From contig CAKSSR010000052.1 of NCBI GenBank assembly GCA_934489735.1, forward strand, positions 1 to 6,801: a DNA stretch of 6,801 nt, read 5' to 3'. The position numbers were made by a program, and so were the translations under genes. The notes under the pieces are model-generated. The model saw only the letters and a list, made by a program, of their open reading frames with translations. It was not told where the DNA came from and made no database searches. Origin of the DNA: an uncultured Eubacteriales bacterium. Lineage in GTDB: Bacteria > Bacillota > Clostridia > Oscillospirales > Acutalibacteraceae. This document shows positions 1 to 6,110 of this stretch, one piece after another; within the stretch, counting starts at the first letter, position 1, and the number at the start of each line of letters is the position of its first letter.

Positions 1-2133
1 GCAACATCTATGACATCAAGTGGAACTTACAAAGTGAAGGTTACATTAAATGATGAAGGTTACCAGTTTGCAGATGGCAAGAATGAATTTGATCAGGAAT
101 ATACTAGGGCAGCAGCATCAGTAGTAACAGTTGAATGGGTAGATAACGAGAATAAGAAATGGGATGGCAAAGATTTTACCTACACAGGAGAGAAACAATA
201 TGTGCAACCAGTTGTTAATGTTGGTAAAGATATATTAGAAGCTGCTAAAGGGTATACGTTGAAGTATTACAAGTTAAAATCTAATGGAGATAGTTTAATT
301 AGGGATGGAGAAAATATTTCTTCAGATGATATAGTAAATGCTGGGCCTTACGAGACTGAATTAACTTTAAATAGTGGGTATAGCACATCAGATGATACAA
401 CAGTTCGATTTAATATTAATAAAGCTGGTTTAGTTGTCACTTGGAAAGATGAAAAAGGAAATGCGTGGGATGACAGTAAAAATACTGAATATGACGGAGA
501 AGCGCATTATATAGTACCTGAAATTAAAACAGGTAAAGGGGAGGCTTTGAGAGGAGGTACTGATTATCAGACAAATTATTATTCATTAATGGCTGGAAAT
601 ATCAGAAGTAATATTGAGAAAGCAGATATAATAAGTGCTAGAGATTATGAAGTAGAAGTAAGTTTAGAAACAGAATATGGCCAAAATTATACATTCATTG
701 ACGATAGTGGTGAGCAGGCTGAAAAAGAAATTGAACGATTCACTATAAAGAAGAAAAAAGAAAGTGAAGATAGTCAAGATGTAGCTGTAGATATAAAACC
801 TGAGGGGAATAGCCAAGTAGTAGAAGAATATACTGAAGACATTAATAAAGATGGAAGTCCTAAGGTATGCTATTCAGCTGGAAGTGGATCAACTATGAGT
901 GTGTCTATACCAGGTTTAGAAAGTGGTTGGACAGTTAGGTATAAATCAGAAGACACGAGCGTTGCAGATGTAAATGAAGATGGTCAAGTAACTCTTAAGG
1001 ATGCAGGTACTACAACTATCACTGTTGAAATAATAGACGAGCATGGTAAAACAATTGAGAAACAAGAGATGTATGTTAAATCCTTAAGTGAAGAGGAAGA
1101 AAAAGAAATCATTCAGTATAATATGAAATTGGAATTGGATAAGTATGCATGTACATTAGATAAAAAAGATGAAAAAATTGATATAAATGCAACCGCAACA
1201 GTAACAACTAATGGAGAAGTACCAGATGTTGATGGAGAAGTACCGGATGCTTTTAAAACTGTAATTAAGTGGTCAATAGACAATGATTGTATTAGTGAAG
1301 TAGGAAGCCTAGAAGCTGAGGGTGAGGCAAAAATAACTGTTCAGGCAGTTAAAAATGGAAGCTCAACTGTTACGGCAGATGCAATTGCAAAGATCGATGA
1401 CAATCAAGTTCTTAAGAAAAGTGCTAATTGTATTGTAACTGTTGATATAAAAGATCCGACTCCAACCCCAACCCCAAATCCAGGAGGAACAACAAATCCA
1501 GACGAAGGCGAGAAGGAAGAGATCAAGGTATCGGTTAGTCCGAAAGAGGGCGAGGTATTAAAAGGCAACAGAGTGAACTTAAAAGCTACAGTTGAGCCGA
1601 AGGATGCCAAGATTGAGTGGAAGTTAAAGAGCGAGGCAGGCGTTGCGAAGTTGTATATAGACAGTGAAGACGCAACAGAAGCATTTTTAGAGACATTGAA
1701 GGAAGGCAAAGTTGAGATTGAAGTAACAGCTAGCAAAGAAGGTTGCGAGAGTGCAAGCGACACTAGCAAGATAACAATCAAAGACGAGATAAAGTCAGAC
1801 GACAGCAAGAAAGATGACAAGAATTCTAAGGACGACAAGGACGCAGATGACGATGATTCAGATGAATATGAGACAAGCAATAGCAAGAATAAGAACAAAG
1901 CAAACGAGGTATGCTATTGCAATGGACACGAGTATAGTACTAATGGAAGCTACAGCAATGCGTGCAACTGTGGGCATGAATGTTGTGAAGCAAATGGTAA
2001 TAGTAATGTAGATTCTTCAGTAATGGAGACAGGAGACAACATGCACCCAGCTGGAATAATGTCATTCTTGTTTGCGTCGATAGCAGGAATAATAGGAATG
2101 TTTAAGAGAAAGAAGAAAGAGGATCAAGAATAA
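1..2133 (+). CDS. Modular Ig-like cell-surface protein with C-terminal wall-sorting tail, 5'-truncated by the window
   Basis: The frame is open from base 1, so the gene starts upstream; the ATG at 10 lies inside a repeat and is not a credible start. Residues below are numbered from that Met. Modules in order: the tail of one Ig-like repeat (1-37); two related YDG/MBG-like repeats (about 38-140 and 141-250) sharing a V-T-x-W strand, Y-T/D-G-E and an x-Y-Y turn; a Big_2-like module (about 258-357, with SEDTSVADVNEDGQVTLK); a third Ig-like module (about 371-481); a Pro-Thr linker (483-497); a fourth Ig-like module (about 504-591); an Asp/Lys/Ser linker (592-632); six Cys and two His within 635-659; VMETGDN (671-677); a hydrophobic segment (about 680-698); and a basic tail KRKKK. 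This is the architecture of a sortase-anchored or membrane-tethered surface stalk, probably an adhesin or matrix-type protein; the ligand is unknown and the N-terminal functional domain lies outside the window. Codon use shifts to more GAG, AAG and GGC after about base 1500. A terminator at 2305-2346 probably ends the transcript. Confidence 0.88.
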   Translation, partial: ATSMTSSGTYKVKVTLNDEGYQFADGKNEFDQEYTRAAASVVTVEWVDNENKKWDGKDFTYTGEKQYVQPVVNVGKDILEAAKGYTLKYYKLKSNGDSLIRDGENISSDDIVNAGPYETELTLNSGYSTSDDTTVRFNINKAGLVVTWKDEKGNAWDDSKNTEYDGEAHYIVPEIKTGKGEALRGGTDYQTNYYSLMAGNIRSNIEKADIISARDYEVEVSLETEYGQNYTFIDDSGEQAEKEIERFTIKKKKESEDSQDVAVDIKPEGNSQVVEEYTEDINKDGSPKVCYSAGSGSTMSVSIPGLESGWTVRYKSEDTSVADVNEDGQVTLKDAGTTTITVEIIDEHGKTIEKQEMYVKSLSEEEEKEIIQYNMKLELDKYACTLDKKDEKIDINATATVTTNGEVPDVDGEVPDAFKTVIKWSIDNDCISEVGSLEAEGEAKITVQAVKNGSSTVTADAIAKIDDNQVLKKSANCIVTVDIKDPTPTPTPNPGGTTNPDEGEKEEIKVSVSPKEGEVLKGNRVNLKATVEPKDAKIEWKLKSEAGVAKLYIDSEDATEAFLETLKEGKVEIEVTASKEGCESASDTSKITIKDEIKSDDSKKDDKNSKDDKDADDDDSDEYETSNSKNKNKANEVCYCNGHEYSTNGSYSNACNCGHECCEANGNSNVDSSVMETGDNMHPAGIMSFLFASIAGIIGMFKRKKKEDQE
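118..756 (+). repeat. Two tandem Ig-like (YDG/MBG-type) protein repeats, diverged at DNA level
   Basis: Two units of roughly 103 and 110 residues align at the protein level: VTVEW..N.KKWDGKDFTYTGE against VVTW..KGNAWDDSKNTEYDGE, then P-V-V / P-E-I, then KYYKL / NYYSL, then an I-x-x-A-G/R-x-Y-E strand. The start of the window contains the end of another copy (GTYKVKVTL, then GYQF), so at least three units exist and more probably lie upstream. The DNA copies are clearly diverged, which suggests old duplication rather than recent expansion. Assignment to the YDG or MBG family is by pattern recognition only. Confidence 0.6.
1210..1251 (+). repeat. 21-bp in-frame tandem duplication in the surface protein gene
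   Basis: Two adjacent 21-base units, 1210-1230 and 1231-1251, encode NGEVPDV and DGEVPDA. They differ at only a few positions (17 bases, 1211-1227 against 1232-1248, differ by one base). The duplication lies inside the third Ig-like module, where it would lengthen a loop by seven residues. This looks like a recent slippage event. Confidence 0.8.
1912..1986 (+). other. Cys/His cluster at the base of the surface protein
   Basis: Residues 635-659 (numbered from the Met at base 10) contain Cys635, Cys637, His640, Cys652, Cys654, His656, Cys658 and Cys659, in the order C-x-C-x2-H, an 11-residue Ser/Asn/Gly/Tyr loop, then C-x-C-x-H-x-C-C. Elsewhere in the visible protein Cys is sparse. The spacing suits metal binding or a small disulfide knot. 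It sits between a flexible charged linker and the sorting motif, so it would lie next to the wall or membrane. No known family is recognised; the metal or disulfide role is inference. Confidence 0.55.
2020..2130 (+). other. C-terminal sortase-type sorting signal with unusual motif VMETGDN
   Basis: The protein ends with the tripartite layout of sortase substrates: a TGD-containing motif (V-M-E-T-G-D-N), about 19 mostly hydrophobic residues (PAGIMSFLFASIAGIIGMF), then a positively charged tail KRKKKEDQE at the extreme C-terminus. Canonical LPXTG has Leu-Pro where Val-Met stands here, so only the Thr-Gly pair and the following Asp, common in clostridial xxxTGD signals, are kept. Cleavage between Thr and Gly is expected by analogy. 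If no sortase accepts it, the segment would still work as a membrane anchor. Confidence 0.7.
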
Positions 2134-2300
2134 TTAGAATCTTTTTATTAGACCATTCCAAAAGCTGTGGAACACACAGGGAAAAGCTAGCGCATCAGTA
2201 CTATCTAGTGAAAATTGACGGCTTGCTATTTGCAGGAGGAAGCCCAGCTTAAGAAATATTGGACAAATTTCACCGGATCTGAACGATAGATTAACAAGAA
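2134..2300. other. Noncoding stretch downstream of the surface protein gene, possibly structured
   Basis: No credible gene is seen: the longest open stretch on the + strand (about 2145-2250) has no ATG and no ribosome binding site. The stretch is less AT-rich than the other intergenic gaps and offers short pairings, including CTGTG/CACAG around a 5-base loop near 2166-2180 and GGCTT/AAGCC near 2220-2245 with an inner CTTGC/GCAGG. No conserved core of a known riboswitch, 6S, SRP, tmRNA or RNase P RNA is recognised. It could be a long 3' untranslated region, a small RNA ending at the 2305 terminator, or remains of a lost element. Confidence 0.3.
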
Positions 2301-2304
2301 AAAG

Positions 2305-2346
2305 CAGTCTGTGGGAGAAAATTTCTCATAGACTGTTTATTTCTTT
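2305..2346. terminator. Bidirectional intrinsic terminator between convergent genes
   Basis: CAGTCT at 2305-2310 pairs with AGACTG at 2330-2335, and the stem continues inward through GTGGGAGA against TTTCTCAT (with G-U pairs in RNA) to about 14 pairs and a tiny AT loop. On the + strand it is followed by TTTATTTCTTT. On the - strand the hairpin follows directly after the DUF1015 stop codon and is followed by CTTTTTCTT. It should therefore end both the surface-protein and the DUF1015 transcripts. Confidence 0.85.
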
Positions 2347-3600
2347 CTATTTTACTTCGTACATGATTAAACCTGCGTCAAACTTGGGATAGAAATAGGT
2401 AGATTTTTGTATCATTGTCTCACCTGAGTCTGCAGTTTTATATATCTGGCTTAATTTAGTCGGATTCAATATAAATGAGATTGAGTCTTTTCCATATATT
2501 TTTTTAGAATTTATTGCTTCCTCTATATCCCTGCTATATTCAATTTCTAGATTTTCTAAGCCATCTGTTTTGATTATATGTTCAAATATAAGCTTATGCA
2601 ATACAGTTGTATCTAAATTTAAATACTGGTCGCTGTTGTTTGGTAAGATTTTTCTCATTATTTCATTATTTCTTAGTACGAGTAAATATAAATTGTCTCC
2701 GTTGACAAGGACGAATGTATTGTTTTCATTATATTTTCTCATCATTGGCTCTATCATTTCTCTTTTTATTTTAATTATGTCAAAATATTGCTTGCATTTC
2801 ATTATAAATTCCTCTTGGTTGAAAGCATTTTGATTAAAAGAATTTAAATTTTTTATAATCCTATGTGTGGGAAATATAACTATTTCTTCATTGCTGGTAT
2901 CTATTAGTTCCATGAGTGCGTAATGTGTGCCATTTATTAATGGATAAGAATTCTTAAGCCTAAGTGCAATGCTGTACCGATGGTGTCCGTCTGCTATATA
3001 AAGTTTCTCATTTTTTAAGTCATGTATCACATTTTTTATAATTTCTAAGTTGTCTATATTCCAGATGCGATATTTTATATCCAATTTATCATTGAAATCA
3101 ATTAATGGCTCTCTGTCCATGTCCATGTATAGCCTATTTATTACATTGTTCTTCCCTTTGTATAAAGATAAAATGGGTGTGAATTGGCACATCGTATGTT
3201 CAAGTAACTTAAACCTTCTATCTTCTACTGCCGATATAGTCCTTTCGTGAGGTAATATCAACTTCTGGTCGTCGGGTGACAGCTTGACTAAACATATTAA
3301 CGACTTGATGGTTAAATTTCTTGAATTTTCTTTGAACTTTTTCTCGCATAGATAAATGGATGGCTTATTATCCTTGATTAAGATTGAATTTTCTCTATAT
3401 TTTAATAATAAATTCGAAACCTCGTCAAAATTGTCGCTAAAAGGATACTCTAGCCTTATTATATTATTCTTATTTAAATTATAATACTCTTTGTAGTCGT
3501 CTGTGCTTAAGGTATCGTAAGGGGGACATACTAGTTTCGATAGCTTCTCTCTGTATTTTATATTAAACATGAGTGATTTAAATGGAATTATATTTGGCAT
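2347..3600 (-). CDS. DUF1015 family protein (conserved, function unknown)
   Basis: Full-length 417-residue protein, normal for the family. Diagnostic motifs are in the expected order: the N-terminal IIPF (4-7), CPPYDT (25-30), LPHERT (116-121) followed by EDRR (126-129), the hallmark YIADGHHRYS (201-210), FPTHR (243-247), and the C-terminal MIQKSTYFYPK (396-406) leading to the GLI strand. No signal peptide or membrane segment is seen, so it is probably cytosolic. The conserved Asp/His/Arg clusters suggest a catalytic or ligand-binding site, but no reaction is established here. From general knowledge, clostridial members are often found near serine-biosynthesis genes; no such gene is in this window. 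The start at 3600 is supported by the family N-terminus and by GGTGG seven bases upstream (complement of 3608-3612). It is convergent with the surface-protein gene and divergent from glmS, apparently monocistronic. Confidence 0.93.
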   Translation of the reverse strand: MPNIIPFKSLMFNIKYREKLSKLVCPPYDTLSTDDYKEYYNLNKNNIIRLEYPFSDNFDEVSNLLLKYRENSILIKDNKPSIYLCEKKFKENSRNLTIKSLICLVKLSPDDQKLILPHERTISAVEDRRFKLLEHTMCQFTPILSLYKGKNNVINRLYMDMDREPLIDFNDKLDIKYRIWNIDNLEIIKNVIHDLKNEKLYIADGHHRYSIALRLKNSYPLINGTHYALMELIDTSNEEIVIFPTHRIIKNLNSFNQNAFNQEEFIMKCKQYFDIIKIKREMIEPMMRKYNENNTFVLVNGDNLYLLVLRNNEIMRKILPNNSDQYLNLDTTVLHKLIFEHIIKTDGLENLEIEYSRDIEEAINSKKIYGKDSISFILNPTKLSQIYKTADSGETMIQKSTYFYPKFDAGLIMYEVK

Positions 3601-3650
3601 GTAAAATCCACCAGCCTTTTATATATTTTTGTTGTCAATTCTAAATCTTT

Positions 3651-3656
3651 ATTATA
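3651..3656 (-). promoter_or_regulatory. Possible -10 box for the DUF1015 gene
   Basis: On the - strand 3656-3651 reads TATAAT, which would start transcription about 40 bases before the DUF1015 ATG. The best -35 partners upstream are AT-only and poor. A TTGACA at 3638-3633 (-) has no -10 box at the right distance. The whole gap is very AT-rich, so the match could be chance. Confidence 0.3.
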
Positions 3657-3691
3657 TAATATATTTATGAGATAATAATTGTGTCATAGTT

Positions 3692-3721
3692 TTGATATGG
3701 TCATATTATATTATGTATAAG
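3692..3721 (+). promoter_or_regulatory. Likely sigma-A promoter for glmS
   Basis: TTGATA at 3692-3697 and TATAAG at 3716-3721 are separated by 18 bases, giving a start about 20 bases before the glmS ATG. The leader would be just long enough for the ribosome binding site. An alternative -10, TATTAT at 3704-3709, lacks a good -35. Confidence 0.5.
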
Positions 3722-3736
3722 AATAGTTACACAGAG

Positions 3737-3741
3737 AGGAG
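3737..3741 (+). promoter_or_regulatory. Ribosome binding site of glmS
   Basis: AGGAG within GAGAGGAGA, eight bases before the ATG at 3750. It fixes that start, which also gives the obligatory Met-Cys N-terminus of the glutaminase domain. Confidence 0.85.
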
Positions 3742-3749
3742 AAATTTTT

Positions 3750-5573
3750 ATGTGCGGAATAGTAGGATACGTAGGAAATGATCAAGCTACACCTTTTTTA
3801 ATAAATGGATTGAAATTACTAGAATATAGAGGATATGACTCCGCAGGGGTCGCAATTTGTAATAAAAATGATATAATGATTAAGAAATCTGTAGGGAAAA
3901 TTAAGAATCTGGAAGATAAATTATTGAATCTGGAAAACTTTAGTGGGACATTGGGAATAGGCCATACGAGATGGGCAACACATGGTAAGCCTTCGGAAAT
4001 CAATTCTCACCCGCATATTAGTACAGGCAAGAAATTTGCTGTGGTACATAACGGAATAATAGAAAATTATCTAGAATTAAAAGACGTATTATCAAATCAG
4101 AATAAACAATTTATATCTGAAACCGATACAGAAGTTATCTCTCAACTACTAGAATTTAATTATGATGGGGATTTTTTACGAACTGTTAATAAAACTGTAA
4201 ACGAATTGAATGGATCTTTCGCTTTGGGAATAGTATGTAGTGACCATCCGGATACATTGATCGCAGCTAAAAAAGATAGCCCTCTTATAATCGGTATAGG
4301 GGAAAATGAGAATTATATAGCTTCAGATATTCCGGCTCTGCTTCCAAAGACAAGATATGTATATAGATTGAAAGACGGAGAAATCGCACTTCTGAAAAAA
4401 GATGCCGTTGAGATATATCGAGATGGAAAAAGAGTTGAATTTGAACCAACTTATATAGAATGGGATATACAGGCCGCAGAAAAAAATGGATTCGAACACT
4501 TTATGTTGAAGGAAATAATGGAACAACCACGAGCTGTTAGAGATACTATTAACTCCTATGTGCATGATAATGATATATCGTTTGAATCATTTAATCTGTC
4601 TGAAGAAGAATTGAAAGAAATTAATAATATTTATATAATTGCATGTGGCTCTGCTTACCATGTCGGTTGCGTCGCTAAGTACGTATTGGAAAAGATTGTG
4701 AAAAAACAGGTGTGCGTTGAGCTCGCATCTGAATTTAGATATAAAGATGTGATAGCAGATGATAAAACATTGGTAATAGCAATAAGCCAGTCGGGTGAAA
4801 CAGCCGATACGTTGGCAGCAATTAAGAAGGCTAAGGGAATGAATACAAAAGTGCTGTCAATAGTTAACGTGAGAGGAAGCTCTATCGCTAATGAGTCGGA
4901 TAATGTTATCTATACCCTCGCAGGACCTGAAATAGCTGTGGCAACTACAAAGGCTTATAGTACTCAATTGGCAGTGGTCTATATGTTGGCATTGTATATC
5001 GGTAATAAGATAAATTCAATTTCAAAGGAAGATTATATATATTATCTGTCAGAATTGAATGAAATACCCGGTAAAATTGAAGAAATATTGAAAAATGTTG
5101 GGCCATTGAAGACTTTCGCTGAGAAATATTGCAATATGAAAAACGCATTCTTTATAGGTCGTAATATAGATTACGCTGTCGCTTTGGAGGGATCATTGAA
5201 ATTGAAGGAAATATCATATATTAACTCGGAAGCATATGCGGCAGGAGAACTAAAACATGGGAGTATATCATTGGTCGAAGAGGGAACTGTAGTAGTCGCA
5301 TTGACAACAATTAAGTCCCTTGTTGAAAAAATGATAAGTAATATAAAAGAAGTTAAGTCTAGAGATGCAACTATCCTTGGAATAAGTACGGTCGGAAATA
5401 AAGATATAGAAAAAGTGTCTGACTTTAGCTTCTATATCCCTGATATATGCGATATCATGAAACCATCATTGTCTGTTATCCCACTTCAAGTTTTGTCATA
5501 CTATATGGCATATGATAGAGGCTGTGATATAGATAAGCCAAGAAATTTGGCAAAATCAGTTACGGTTGAATAA
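3750..5573 (+). CDS. glmS: Glutamine--fructose-6-phosphate aminotransferase (isomerizing)
   Basis: Catalyses L-glutamine + fructose-6-phosphate to glucosamine-6-phosphate + glutamate, the first committed step to UDP-GlcNAc for peptidoglycan and other wall polymers; cytosolic, a homodimer in characterised bacterial enzymes. At 607 residues it is full length. The N-terminal class II glutaminase domain begins MCGIVGYVG, with Cys2 exposed as nucleophile after Met removal. It carries GHTRWATHG (71-79, the Arg that binds the glutamine carboxylate), HNGIIENY (100-107) and SETDTEV (123-129). The hinge HFMLKEIMEQP (250-260) leads into two SIS sugar-isomerase domains, with ACGSAYHVG (298-306), SQSGET (346-351), the sugar-phosphate-loop region NVRGSS (373-378), ATTKAYSTQ (398-406), EGSLKLKEISY with Glu480, and the C-terminal tail DKPRNLAKSVTVE. 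All key residues are intact. It stands alone: no glmM or glmU is adjacent, a divergent DUF1015 gene lies upstream, and no glmS ribozyme precedes it. Confidence 0.98.
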   Translation: MCGIVGYVGNDQATPFLINGLKLLEYRGYDSAGVAICNKNDIMIKKSVGKIKNLEDKLLNLENFSGTLGIGHTRWATHGKPSEINSHPHISTGKKFAVVHNGIIENYLELKDVLSNQNKQFISETDTEVISQLLEFNYDGDFLRTVNKTVNELNGSFALGIVCSDHPDTLIAAKKDSPLIIGIGENENYIASDIPALLPKTRYVYRLKDGEIALLKKDAVEIYRDGKRVEFEPTYIEWDIQAAEKNGFEHFMLKEIMEQPRAVRDTINSYVHDNDISFESFNLSEEELKEINNIYIIACGSAYHVGCVAKYVLEKIVKKQVCVELASEFRYKDVIADDKTLVIAISQSGETADTLAAIKKAKGMNTKVLSIVNVRGSSIANESDNVIYTLAGPEIAVATTKAYSTQLAVVYMLALYIGNKINSISKEDYIYYLSELNEIPGKIEEILKNVGPLKTFAEKYCNMKNAFFIGRNIDYAVALEGSLKLKEISYINSEAYAAGELKHGSISLVEEGTVVVALTTIKSLVEKMISNIKEVKSRDATILGISTVGNKDIEKVSDFSFYIPDICDIMKPSLSVIPLQVLSYYMAYDRGCDIDKPRNLAKSVTVE

Positions 5574-5630
5574 GATGTGACCTATCTATTAATAAAAATT
5601 TGTCAAAATTCAGTAAGATAATAGCATCGA

Positions 5631-5670
5631 AAAGCATCAGGACTTGAATTGGGTTCCGGTGCTTTGACTT
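5631..5670 (+). terminator. Probable intrinsic terminator of glmS
   Basis: AAAGCATC at 5631-5638 pairs with GGTGCTTT at 5658-5665. After one A-C mismatch the stem continues as GGAC against GTTCC, around a loop of a few bases near GAAT. It begins about 58 bases after the glmS stop. The following tract TTTGACTTTATAC is only moderately T-rich, so termination may be incomplete. Confidence 0.65.
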
Positions 5671-5708
5671 TATACAAATAAAAGTAAGCTATTATTATAC
5701 AAAGTGGA

Positions 5709-5741
5709 TATAACTAAGAATGTAACGGGCAAGAGTTGGAA
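5709..5741 (+). repeat. Leader repeat copy A (diverged, probably inactive promoter)
   Basis: A TATAAC box followed by AATGTAACGGGCAAGAGTTGGAA (5719-5741). The latter 23 bases match copy B at 6088-6110 with two differences, and the -10-like boxes fall at the same place. Weaker similarity extends upstream to about 5682. Copy A has no -35 box at the proper distance and no TGn element, and the ATG of copy B is ACG here. It is probably a decayed duplicate of the promoter/leader of the downstream PD-(D/E)XK gene. Confidence 0.7.
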
Positions 5742-5881
5742 GATAATATTATGCAGCCGAAAAGAAATTGTCGGCAAATAGGAGAGAGCGGGCAAGGAAA
5801 AAGATGAAAAGTATAAAAAGGAATAATGGATAGATATTAAAAGCTGCAAAAATTGATAAAGAAATGTTTTTAAAGTTAAAG

Positions 5882-5921
5882 AAAAAGCTTCGGAGAATTG
5901 ATAAATCTGAAGCTTTTTTTT
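5882..5921 (+). terminator. Strong intrinsic terminator
   Basis: AAAAAGCTTC (5882-5891) pairs perfectly with GAAGCTTTTT (5909-5918), extended inward by GGA/TCT, with a loop of about 11 bases. The T run reaches 5921, eight T in a row. The A-rich left arm means it may also work on the - strand. No gene directly precedes it, so it either backs up the weak glmS terminator or ends a short transcript from the copy A region. Confidence 0.85.
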
Positions 5922-6055
5922 GACAATCTTTTACGGCAACACTTTCTCAAGATAAACTTGGTTATAAATTTGTAATAATATAGGTACTGAAAAGTAAGAA
6001 ATTTGTTAAATGATCATGAATTTATGCATAAATAGGTAAAAATATAAATTAAGTA

Positions 6056-6084
6056 TTGTAAATAATGCAAAGCTATGTTATAAT
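6056..6084 (+). promoter_or_regulatory. Distal promoter P1 of the PD-(D/E)XK gene (extended -10)
   Basis: TTGTAA at 6056-6061, a 17-base spacer, and TATAAT at 6079-6084 preceded by TGT at 6076-6078, which forms a perfect extended -10. Transcription would start at about 6091, giving a leader of about 109 bases before the ATG at 6200. It overlaps the start of leader repeat copy B. Confidence 0.7.
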
Positions 6085-6110
6085 AAAAATGTAATGGGCA
6101 AGAATTGGAA
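6079..6110 (+). repeat. Leader repeat copy B (intact promoter version)
   Basis: Counterpart of 5709-5741: TATAAT followed by AATGTAATGGGCAAGAATTGG and AA. It keeps a full promoter and an ATG at 6094, both lost in copy A. Weaker similarity extends upstream to about 6051. Confidence 0.7.

Noticed and set aside
1404..1898. 164-codon open frame on the - strand inside the surface protein gene
   Set aside because: It is rich in Ser, Leu and Phe because it is antisense to a Glu/Lys/Asp-rich coding region; it has no domain and no independent signals.
1814..2011. 65-codon overlapping + strand frame rich in Met, Arg and Thr
   Set aside because: A frame-shifted shadow of the acidic linker and Cys cluster, without ribosome binding site or recognisable motifs.
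2165..2250. Resemblance to a c-di-GMP-I (GEMM) riboswitch, from CACAGGGAAAA and later TGACGG
   Set aside because: Only fragments match; the ACGCAAAGCC part and the receptor helix are not seen, and the position downstream of a gene and convergent with the next gene does not fit a riboswitch.
2200..2290. Short frame reading KLTACYLQEEAQLKKYWTNF on the + strand as a possible gene remnant
   Set aside because: About 25 codons, preceded by several stops, with no start, no ribosome binding site and no recognised family.
3633..3638. TTGACA on the - strand as -35 box for the DUF1015 gene
   Set aside because: No -10 box lies 16-18 bases away; the nearby TATATA is only about 7 bases from it.
5863..5924. 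Small + strand frame MFLKLKKKLRRIDKSEAFF
   Set aside because: It runs through the terminator hairpin and T run, so its Lys/Phe-rich sequence is explained by the terminator; there is no good ribosome binding site.
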